From Blastobasis lacticolella (lineage: Eukaryota; Arthropoda; Insecta; Lepidoptera; Blastobasidae), in contig LR990049.1 of the NCBI GenBank assembly GCA_905147135.1, positions 9,689,428-9,753,427 on the forward strand: DNA of 64,000 nucleotides. Direction: 5' to 3'. Positions 33,425-43,400 of this stretch are shown here, piece after piece. A model generated the notes under the pieces. That model was not told the origin of the DNA. It saw nothing but the letters and a program-made list of their open reading frames with translations, and made no database searches. The number at the start of each line of letters is the position of its first letter. Positions within the stretch are counted from its first letter, which is position 1. Both the position numbers and the translations under genes were made by a program.

Positions 33425-33915
33425 CTCTGAAACTATTAGTCCTAGGATAATAGTTTCTAAAGAGAAATTATAGTGCTATAGTGCTATAATTTATCTTTAG
33501 GACCAATGGTTTCAGAGTTATTTTTTTAACTTTGACAGTTGTCACACGAAATGGTAGGTTAATAATTATGTCGACTCGATGTTTGATTATCCTATTGAAT
33601 TAAAATGTTGCTGACGCTTCTAAGTCAGATGACCATTTAATATTATGGTGTCAATGAGCTGATCTAATGATGGAGACGGAAAATGACACAATATTATTGT
33701 CAGGAGGAAGATACGGACAAGTGGTTAAAAGAAATATCAACATCAATTATCGAGTGATGTCGCATAACTACAACGTACGTACGTCATAATTGACAGCTAA
33801 AGACCACAAGGATATTTTTGCACGTGCCCGAATTCTAAACAATTCTGTTTAAGGCTTGCCTGTAAACTACACGGAACTTGGATGGATGGTTTTTAAAAAG
33901 TTAATGGAAAGCCTC

Positions 33916-34067
33916 CAGGGGGCTTACCATGAACTCTTATAGCAGGACCTACACAGAATTGCTGTCGGTTCGAACGAGACAAGCTTATGTAACACGTATA
34001 GCGCTGTCTCGTTCTAAGCAGGGCAGTTCTGTTTAGGTCCTGCTATAAGAGCTCATGGTAAGCCCCT
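33916..34067. mobile_element. inner hairpin element, ~152 bp
   Basis: The left arm CAGGGGGCTTACCATGAACT, CTTATAGCAGGACCTA is mirrored by TAGGTCCTGCTATAAG, AGCTCATGGTAAGCCCCTG. The inner part GAACGAGACA/TGTCTCGTTC also pairs, so nearly the whole length folds. Confidence 0.85.
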
Positions 34068-34993
34068 GTCTCCGGTCAAGCAAATAGAGATTTTTTTTTA
34101 TTATGTCTGTGGTCAAGCTATACATCACAGATTTTACGGAAAAAAAAACGTACAGAAATTATCCGCCGTGCGCGCTAGGCCTATGCTTTGTCTAAAATAG
34201 GATGATAATTTTGACAGCTCACTAATTGTTGGTCTTTGGCGCACGCCTATGAAGTTTTGTGGTTTTTTTCGGTAAAATGTACTACGGAAAATGTCGTACT
34301 TCATAGACAGGCCCCGCCCCTTTAGTGAAGTGCCACGAATAACGAATAACAACAGACAACCGAAAATCGATATTGATTAAATAAAATCGAATATTTAAAA
34401 TTAACATTTAGGTAAACTTAATATTTTTTGTAACTAAACTCTTATTCTTTGTTTGGATTTTACCTTAAGAGACCTTTCACAACAACAATTTCGAGTCGCG
34501 CGTATTCTACGTAATAGGATGACTGACCGAATAGAAATACGCACGTGTCATAATCGTCGTTGTAGAAGGATTTTTAATGTCGTATTAATAAATTATTAAT
34601 TCAGAAGAAAATAAATAGTTTATTTTGTATAATACGTATAGCATAGCCATGCAACTATCGATTCCAAGTTCTATGAGAATGATAATCGATAATCGAATAG
34701 ATTCATTAACGATTTTACACAACCACATCCCTACTGTGATCTGTCAAAATTATCATCCTATTTTAGACAAGGTATAATACTAACTTTATAAACACACTAC
34801 CTAATGTCAAAATTTGACATTGACAGACTCAAATGACACTGACTGTCAGAAGTGACAGACGAGACAAGTTTCATGCTTGCTTGTAAACAAAAAGTAAACC
34901 GAATAGTAAATTCGCCTAGGTATTTGAATACTATCCGTTTTACAAATAAAAACACGTTTTGTGATTGCGTACTCGATTAGCAGTTTAAACACA

Positions 34994-35147
34994 ATGTCGG
35001 GAGAAGATTGTGATGCTCTTGACCGCGCTGATGGCGACGGGCAGAAGTCTGATAAAATGTTCACATTGAAGAAGTGGAATGCTGTGGCTATGTGGAGCTG
35101 GGACGTGGAATGCGACACTTGCGCTATTTGCCGAGTCCAGGTTATGG
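34994..35147 (+). CDS. Roc2: RING-box protein 2 (Roc2/Rbx2), first coding exon only
   Basis: The ATG at 34994 opens a 51-codon exon ending at a consensus donor (G|GTAAGT, 35148). After a divergent acidic N-terminus it reads [20 protein letters not shown], then [12 protein letters not shown]. This matches the conserved start of RBX2/SAG/RNF7, including the [12 protein letters not shown] cullin-binding strand and the first RING zinc ligands C-x2-C. Rbx2 is the RING subunit of cullin-RING ubiquitin ligases (mainly Cul5) that recruits the E2. The exon ends in phase 1 (G), as expected before the Asp codon that starts the rest of the RING. The remaining ~60 residues (further zinc ligands) were not found on the + strand in the rest of the window, so the gene is incomplete here or has a very long intron. 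An isolated exon copy is the alternative. Confidence 0.85.
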
Positions 35148-36292
35148 GTAAGTACTCACATTACTTAATTTATTTAATCAGGAAATCGGAAATCTTACTG
35201 TAGTGCTGATCCCTGCTGAATCTATTGTCACCCACCAACCCATTGTAAGAAAGTATTCCATCATGATCATATTTTATTAGAATTCATATAGGATATAAAG
35301 AAGATTCCAGGAGGTCCAAAACTTGCTTATTTCCATAAAAGTTTTGAGAACTCACACAGTTTATTGTATCCCCAGCCTCTAAAACATTGAAATTGATATT
35401 TCTTTCACTGCTGGATTGATATGCTGTAAATTGTAGTGAGAATTGTGTTTAGAGCTTATAATGAATTAGATAAAAAATTATACAATATGTAAAATACTGT
35501 TTAGTGGGCTAGGTAGCTGGTACTGAACTAAACCACCCACATTTTACGAAAAAGTTACTTTTATTCGTAAGTACCTACATATACAACATACCTTTCCCCT
35601 AAGTAAATAAATATACAAATAATTTAGTATAACAAAAGCCTAGTATTGATTAAGTTATTTAGCAACTACATGTATAAAACTCAATAAATTATATTATTAA
35701 TTCCTGGCCTTTCATAAAGCAATTTTTAATGAGAAAATTTTTTTTTTCATTTTCCTGCCACTAATACTGATTTCCGCAACCTGTGGAGTTCCCAACATTT
35801 CAGCCCATCCTTTTCTGGTAGGGATTACTATATCCTCAAGTTCTGTAGAATCTGTAGGATTATCATTGCTCATTGCAGGTACAGGCCTTCAATGACTTTT
35901 ACTTTTTACATACAATCACAGTAAACATATTTTAAAAATCTGAGATTTTAATAGTTAAATGAACTCTTACAATGTTTTACCTATATAATGCTCAATTTAC
36001 CAAAGATTTATTCCTGGAAATATCCTATAATATCCTAATATAAATATCCTAGAAATTTGTAGAAATACTACAAAACAGTGTTTTTGCTATTAAAGATTTA
36101 ACAAAAACATTAGACAACCATATTTCAGTAATGAATCTAAATGATTGAAAATGTAAAAACTTTTCTGTAATAATAGTTAGATACATACATAGCACTTGTT
36201 TCAACTGCCTGTCTGTTCAGGAATAATAATAATAATAACCGTCATCAGCAATAGACCAGATATAACAACAAATCCACTAAGACTACATACCT
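35148..36292. other. Roc2 intron or flank
   Basis: AT-rich. The only non-trivial frame is a 53-codon minus-strand frame at 35712-35873 (MSNDNPTDSTELEDIVIP..., with RKGWAEMLGTPQVAEISI). It has no recognised family and no clear splice context. No second Roc2 exon. Confidence 0.4.
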
Positions 36293-36436
36293 CATAACTT
36301 GAAACAGAAACATACAGACAAGATTAAGGAATACATCCAACTAGCACACAAAATCCAACAGATATGGCATGAGGAAACCATGTATATCATCCCTATCATC
36401 ATCTTGTCAACAGGAGTAGTACCGACTTCTCGAGCA
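36293..36436 (+). mobile_element. LINE RT C-terminal fragment
   Basis: The + strand reads KHTDKIKEYIQLAHKIQQIW followed by YIIPIIILSTGVVPTS. This looks like the region of an insect non-LTR RT polyprotein where an IWxxxxVxIIPIIISTGVIP-type motif occurs. It stops where the jockey copy on the minus strand begins, and a related tail (LLNHAIKELKELLQTTANET) appears beyond it at about 38275-38355, so the jockey probably inserted into this LINE. Confidence 0.55.
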
Positions 36437-38240
36437 ACATTTATTTATTTATTTAAGTGAATATGTGTTCTGCAGGGTACACATTGTTACGTCATAAACA
36501 GTTTACATTGAAGTTATTCTAATACGAGTCCCATATTGGTGACACATGACAACATTAAAGACATTACAGCTTCATGTTACTACTTACATACCCTTACAAA
36601 AATCAATAGCATTGCAAAATATTATAAAGTTACTACTTTAAAATTTTATCAAAAGTATTAAGTTTATCAGGCTTGTCTATAACAATTTGTAAGAACAATT
36701 AATGTACAAGTAACACTCTATGTGGTTGTAACCATAAAACATATCTTTGGCTTTACGGTAGAACACTGATCTCCAAGATACAGGCTTGTGCCTAGTTTGG
36801 ATATCAGAGTTCAACAATTAATTTATTTATTTATTTTTTATTTGCCATCAGTCGCTAGACTATAATAAAATCTGCTAAATCTTCCAATGACTTTTTCGAA
36901 TCAATGGGCCATTGCCCACAATTCTATAGGGTACTAAGCCAAAACGTCAGTATGTTTGAGACGTTTAGCTGTCAAAAGCATACGTTTAGCTGTCAAAAGC
37001 ATGTTTGCCAAATGATTTGGATGTAGTGATAGACTCTCCCTGTAGCTTTTGCGGTGTCGTTCTATTTCTTCACGGATGGTTGGCACTTCCAAGTATTTGT
37101 ATTTCCACAGCAATAACTCGTAGAATATTATTTTGTACCCTTTGCAGTCGCTCGATGTTACTTTTACTTGCAGTGGCCCACATCTGTGTTCCGTAGGTCC
37201 ATATTGGCTTCAGTAAAGAGTTATATATTAGCAATTTATTGGGCAAGGAAAGTGCTGATTTCTTGCCTAGAAGCCAGAGAAGACCCCGGAATTTGGTATT
37301 AATTTCATCTCTTTTCTTTGTTATATGGTCTTTCCATGTGAGTCGTTGGTCCAGATGAAACCCCAAGTATCTGACATTAGATGTTTGTGGGAGAATATCT
37401 TCGCCAAGTTTAACAGAAGGGCAAGCTCCTCTTCTTAAAGTAAAGGTTATGTGCTGTGATTTTGAGGCACTTGCTTTAATTCTCCACTAGACATCCATTT
37501 GTGGGTGGCGTTGAGTTGTCTTTGCAGTCTATTACTGGCTAGGATTGGATATCATCCGTATCATCGTCAAAAGTAGCTATTTCAACTACAAGGACTTTTA
37601 TTGGTAGGTTACAAGTGAAGATATTGTATAGGACCGGGATGAGCACTGAGCCCTGGGGCACACCAGCGAGGCATTGGTGAAAAGATGATCTTGCTTCCCC
37701 CTGTTTTACTTGAAATAACCTATCAGACAAATAAGACGCCATAATGGGGAATACCGAGTGGGGTAATAACTTTTTAATTTTATACAGAAGTCCTTGATGC
37801 CAGACCTTGTCAAAAGCCTGTTGGATATCCAGAAATGCTGCGGAACAGTACTCCTTTCTTTCCAGGCACTGTCGTATTGTATGATACACTCTATAAGTTT
37901 GTTCCACCGTAGAATGAGATTCGTTATTGGGTATGATCTTAGCATCTTTCAATATATACTTTAGTCTCTTAAGGAACAGACGTTCCCAGAGTTTTGACAA
38001 CACTGGAGTTAGGCCAATAGGCCTGTAGGAAGTAACCTCATGGACAGGTTTGCCAGGTCTTGGAATCATTATAATTTGAGAGTATTTCCATATTCATGGA
38101 AAATGGCCTATTCTTAAGGTGGCATTAATTAGGGAAGTGAGAAAGACGTGACACTTTCTGGGGAGTCTCTTGAGGATTTCGACTGCTGATGGCATAGATC
38201 CTCCTTAGTCGGCGTTTTTCTGAGATTTTGCGTCTGATTT
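36437..38240 (-). mobile_element. jockey-clade LINE, 5'-truncated, RT mostly readable
   Basis: Minus strand, 38069 down to 37539, reads RT blocks: IPRPGKPVHEVTSYRPIGLT, KLWERLFLKRL, AAFLDIQQAFDKVWHQGLL, and AGVPQGSVLIPVLYNIFT. The catalytic motif is degenerate here (ATFDDDTDD). After frame breaks, 37366 down to 37070 reads the C-terminus (MGFHLDQRLTWKDHI, LKPIWTYGTQMWATA). The 3' UTR extends to a (TTTA)n tail at about 36441-36456 on +. The 5' end abuts a TTTTGCGTCTGATTT...AAATCAGACGCAAAA hairpin at 38227-38262. Confidence 0.8.
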
Positions 38241-38389
38241 ATAGAAATCAGACGCAAAATATTCACGACGAAACATTACTCAACCATGCCATCAAAGAGT
38301 TGAAAGAACTGCTCCAAACCACTGCTAATGAGACAATGAGAAGAACCTTGGAGTAAATAACACCAAATAAGCGTGAAGAGCGTAAAGCC

Positions 38390-38640
38390 GCGTGGTGTCC
38401 GGCAGAGTAGAATAGCACCAACCCCTTACACTCATGGGTGTCGTACAAGGCGACTAATGTTTTCGAGGCAAAAGATCAAGAGTCTCCGTAGTCTGGAAAA
38501 TGGGCAGCAGCATTTTTCATTGTATTATTTAAACACTGCGATCTCCAACCCGCCTGCCAAGCGTGGAGATTATGGCAATAACCTCCCCTTTCGTGGGAGA
38601 GGCTCTAAGTCCTGCAGTGGACTGTTACGGGCTGTGATGA
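38390..38640 (+). mobile_element. LINE 3' region fragment (GTAGAATAGCACC family), copy 2
   Basis: Counterpart of 15530-15800 with the same ordered words, ending CCTGCAGTGGACTGTTACGG. It probably belongs to the LINE interrupted by the jockey copy at 36437-38240. Confidence 0.6.
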
Positions 38641-38820
38641 TGAAGCGTGAAGAACTCAACTTGTGGAAGATATGCAAAGATACTGGCAAATCACAACCAC
38701 TGCATCCCCCTCTTAGAACAGGGACATCATGGGCACGAACCGATTCCTATAGAGGAAGAAATATATCTTGCTGTAAAGAGGGCAATTCAGGCGTGGGAAC
38801 CCATGCTGCTGACTGAATAA

Positions 38821-38842
38821 GGTTTGTGATATATCACAAACC
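38821..38842. repeat. perfect 22-bp palindrome
   Basis: GGTTTGTGATATATCACAAACC is its own reverse complement with no loop. Confidence 0.9.
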
Positions 38843-38847
38843 AACAC

Positions 38848-38885
38848 AATTGATGAAGCAGCTGTATACAGCTGCTTCATCAATT
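38848..38885. repeat. perfect 38-bp palindrome
   Basis: The arm AATTGATGAAGCAGCTGTA is followed at once by its exact reverse complement, ending at 38885. It is only five bases after the 22-bp palindrome. Confidence 0.9.
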
Positions 38886-39744
38886 TCACTGCTGGTCTTC
38901 AGCGAGACATTCAGGTTAACTTTTAAATCTAAATTAGCCTGGAATTTCGACTGCACTTATTATGGATAACAGAGGAACTAATTTGTGCAAATATTAATTC
39001 TGCATAGTATAAGTGTACCTAACTAAGAAATGTACAAATCTTATGTGAATAAAGAACCATTATTATTGTATTATTATTATTATTATAAATAATAATAGTC
39101 TGATTTTTGTTCATTTTTGCAACAAAAACAAACAAATTATTTGGCTTGTTATTCCATCATAAGTGCCTTTCGCTTAATGCTATTTTGTCCAGAACACATC
39201 CCTCGCATAAAGCGGTATTAGTGATTCATGTAGGTAATGTGAAACACTCACACACACATTATCATAAGGTGGTTGTGTCTGTGGATCAGCATACGTCAGG
39301 TATAATTAAATTAAAATACATACAAGATATTGCTTATATATTTTATTTGAAAATCTGAAGTAAATCCATTTTTGAATAGTTGTTATAACAATTTTCCTAT
39401 ATTATCTTAACTATATTTACAATTTATATAAACAATCATATACCTAGTGTAGCAGTAACACTCAGTGCACATACGTTCAATATTATTTATCTTTATCATA
39501 ACAATTTTTTATGATTATATGATGTCATGGTTGTTTCGGAATACTTGAGGAACATATAACATACAATACTTTTAATTCTTTAGGTAAGAGATTTTAGGTA
39601 TTTTGAGAAACAGCTTGTAATATTGTAAGTTACAAGATGTCAAAAACTTGTGAGAGGCTAGTATTACCACATTAATTATAAAAATAATTATCTTGGTGTT
39701 ATTATCCCGGATCCACAAGTTTTTAGATCAAGTAAACAGTGGGC
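38886..39744. other. AT-rich spacer between Roc2 exon and Tret1 3' end
   Basis: Contains an (ATT)n stretch at about 39058-39090. An 83-codon + frame at 39107-39358 has no recognised domain and is probably chance. The Tret1 3' UTR (minus) may reach into 39900-40429. Confidence 0.4.
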
Positions 39745-39958
39745 TAACTCTGACCCTGTTATCAGGGGAATCTGATCTTATTGTACCTATCATGGTAATA
39801 CATTCAGTTGCCTGAGTTTTCTTTCACAATAAGAGTATCAGTTAGTGTTGAACTAATGTATGTACAAGGCGATTGGCGGCACTGAGGATCGAGGATCGAA
39901 TTCGGTACCTCCCGCTTATGAGTCTGACATCTTACCATTAGGCCACCAACACTCGCAC
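39745..39958 (-). mobile_element. SINE family A copy
   Basis: The minus strand begins with the TGCGAGTGTTGGTGGCCTAA head and contains the GTACATACATTAGTTCAACA-type segment. The 3' part is more diverged than in other copies. It lies just beyond the Tret1 3' end. Confidence 0.6.
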
Positions 39959-40429
39959 ATTGCCACAATAATTACTTACATTACGCTCTCATTGTACGTA
40001 ATACACGAACAAACTATACAATAAATTATTAATGAATTATATAAGTATAATAATAATAATATTAATAAATGATTTAGAATAGGTTATTTTTAGATTTCCA
40101 CTAGTTTGAAAGGTATAATTCATACACTAATATAATGTGGATGCTAAGCAAAATTTTATAATGCTGTATAAAACTTGTTTAATCTTTACACATCAGTGAC
40201 AACACTATAATACACTAAAATTAAAAATGTAGGTACTCTTATCATTTTACTATCTCTTCATACTTTACATTCTTTACTTTTACTATTTTGGTGCACAATG
40301 CAACATCACTAATGTTACATTAATTCGGTATGACTTACAAATAAAGTAAAATGAATCATGATTTCATTTTGTGTTCAGTCTGATACAGATCCAATATTTC
40401 AATGCAAATTTAAATTTTATTGTTACATG

Positions 40430-43400
40430 TCAACATCCACTAGGCAACGGTTTAATATTTGCAATAGAGCTCATTCTTCGAGTTCTAGTTGATGCCGACC
40501 TTCCTGTTAGTTTATTTTCAATCTGTTCTAAACTCTTCCCTCGTGTCTCTGGCACAACTATAATGACAAAAAATAATCCTACAAAACATATACAGCCAAA
40601 CAACCAAAATGTGTACGCAGGCCCAATGCCATCAATGATGTTATGAAAGGTCTTAGTAACAATAAATGTACAGAGCCAATTAAATGCTGTGCATATTGAT
40701 GCAGCTGCTCCTCGTATTTTTGCTGGTAGAATTTCGCCCATCATTAACCAAGGTATAGGTCCAAACGCCAATGAAAACCCTAACAAATAGACCATCAAAC
40801 TACTTAACGGCACCCAGCCTAATGAGGAGACATCTACATGGAGGATATCGCGCGAATAGAAAAAGGAACCTAAGATAACTAGGGTAATGGTCATGGTCAC
40901 AGATGATATATATAGAAGTATTTTCCGGCCAGCCCTATCGATGAATATTGTAGCTATAAAAGTTGATACAAAGTTCACAACCCCTACAATAATAGTTGAG
41001 AGGTTTTCGTCCACTGAGCTGCCAGACATGTGAAAAATGTCAACAGTGTAAAATATGACTGCATTTATTCCAGACAATTGTTGGAATGCCATCAAACCTA
41101 ATGATATCAAAATGGCTTTCACATATTTTTTGTTTAAAAGTTCCTTAATAGTTGATTCACCTGTTTCATTTTCGGCGTTAGTTAGAGCGATGTCACGCAT
41201 TTCGTTATCAATTTTAGTGTTTTTTCCTCGTAACCACTGTAAGGCCTTTCGCGCTTCTTCGGTGCGTCCTTGAGATATATACCATTGAGGAGTCTCAGGT
41301 ATCATGAACATAATTATGAAGAACGGAACAGATATCGCTGCTCCCAGGTAAGCCAAGTGAGACCAGTTCAGAAATTTACCGGCCGAGTAGCATACTAGAA
41401 TTCCTATATTGCCGAGGGCTGTGGGAAATAATCCTAAGATACCTCGCACCTCAGGCTGGATGCTTTCCCCTAAATATACGGGGAAAGCTAGTGATCCAAC
41501 GCCGACACAAAGGCCACAAATTGCTCTTCCTAGAAATACTAGATGGACCACTTTCGCTGTTGCTATGAAGATCCAACCGATGAAGAAGGGAGGAGCGATG
41601 TAGAGTATAGTTCTTCTGCGGCCGATGTAGTCCACGAGCGGCCCGCCTGCGATCCCGCCGGCCAGCGCCGCCAACGGCATTAGCCCGCCGACCCACGTTG
41701 CCTGCCGATTTAAAACATGTACTGGATATGATGACCCTGTGACGATAACCCTGTCAAGCTCAAGGGGCTTACATACTTTGTGATGCTCTACGGCTGATAG
41801 ATACGGCCAGCGCTGACGAAAGCACGTAAGCGAACTCCATGCCAACAGAATGAAAATGCTGCGGTGGATGTGCGCGTCGATGTGTTACACGACGTGACCG
41901 TAACGAGTACCTACAGCCGTGGCAACCTTGGCGTGAGAGATATCGCGGAAAGATTGAAGAGGCTCGCCTCTGATTGCCGGTATCAGAAAAGAAACCACGC
42001 GTACGAGGGCCCAGGGTCCGCCCTAACCATGATCCAGGGTTTGGCAGATCATATAATTATAGTGGAGCGACTGCCATCTGACCTCGGTGACCCTGCTACT
42101 AGGAGAACCTGACCAGATTAGTGGTTTTCGATCACGATGTTTTCCCTTACCGTAAGAGCATCGGTTAATATTCAATTAATGTACATAACTCAGAAAAGAG
42201 TCATTGGTACACGACGGCTGTGGGATTAGAATCCTGTACCTCTCAGATTACGAGTCGGATACCATAACCACTAGGCCTCCGTCGCTCCGATGGTAACCAT
42301 AGAATATTTAATGTTAAATATTATTCAGTACAATATTAGCAAGCCCACCCGGAACCTTTTAATAACCCAGTGCAAAAAAGACTGAATCAAACTTACAAAC
42401 GTTACCTCTTTACAGTACCTATACTACAAACTAGGTGTCTTTGTTTGTATCTAAGTCCCTAAAAGCATTTCAAAAAAATATGATTAAATCTACATTATTA
42501 TTATTATTATTTCCATCAGCCCACTGCAGTCCACTGCTGGATCCACTTAGACCGATCCTCGCTTTTGTGCATTAAGTGACCGCCGACTGTGCTCCATCTA
42601 GACAGGGAGTAATTTTTTTCTAATCTATTACAGGGCGCACTAAGTTTGTCCCAAACGTGGCCTCCTACTACAACGGTTATCGGTTCGGACAAATGTGAGA
42701 AACCCACAGCCACCTCAGCTTGCAAAATCTCTTAGCGATATCGATAATTTTGTTCTGTGTCGAATAACTTCGTTCCGGATCATGTCCTTTAGAGAAATGC
42801 CGAACTCGGTAAACCACATTATCCATGACTAATACCAATAGGCTATTTTATCGTAGAAGCTAATGAAAAATATTGTTAACATAATGTTTACCTCTTCTTT
42901 CGTGACGCTGATGGTGGTGCTGTTTTCCATTGTAACAAGAGCTGGTGAAGTATATGCGGACGAAAATCCTATTATCATCGATCCCAATGACACAGCTACG
43001 GCTGCTAGCACCTGAAATTATATAATTATACGCTTATTAATTATTATCTTGGTAGGGCGTACCCCAGTTAGTATTCAAAATTGTGTTTGTATGTACATAT
43101 TTGATTTGGTATTTACATAGGAATAATAAAAAGTGATGACTTGCAGAACAGAAACGTGGCCGCGCACTGTGAGTTTTATAAGAAAGTTTACCAAAGGTCA
43201 CTGGAAAGGGGAGTCGGGAAGTATGCTCGGAGTCTCATTGTGCGATAGAAACAGAAATGTGGAGATTCGCAAGCGAACCAAGATTGCCAGGCTTAATTTG
43301 CTATGGGCAGGGCACATAGCTGGCAGAACAGATGGCCCGGACAGTAAAGTTCTCGAGTGGTGACCATGTACCGGAAGACGCAATGTGGCTAGGCCACAAG

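Larger units (their letters stand above)
32284..34772. mobile_element. compound foldback element with ~310 bp outer inverted repeats
   Basis: The outer arms are 32284-32595 and 34468-34772 in inverse orientation, about 85 percent alike by eye. Landmarks are TAGGATGATAATTTTGACAG, AAAATCGTTAATGAATCTAT, TGGAATCGATAGTTGC and the CGGTCAGTC/CACGTG block. A third terminal word TAGGATGATAATTTTGACAG lies inside at about 34198. The interior holds two further foldbacks (32924-33424 and 33916-34067). No transposase frame was seen. Confidence 0.8.

Noticed and set aside
39107..39358. 83-codon frame between Roc2 and Tret1
   Set aside because: No recognisable domain, no continuation of the Roc2 RING, AT-driven composition.
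41702..41845. N-terminal extension of the Tret1 frame up to 41845 on the minus strand
   Set aside because: It reads through a splice acceptor at 41701/41702 into intron; the family sequence continues instead in the exon at 42892-43011.
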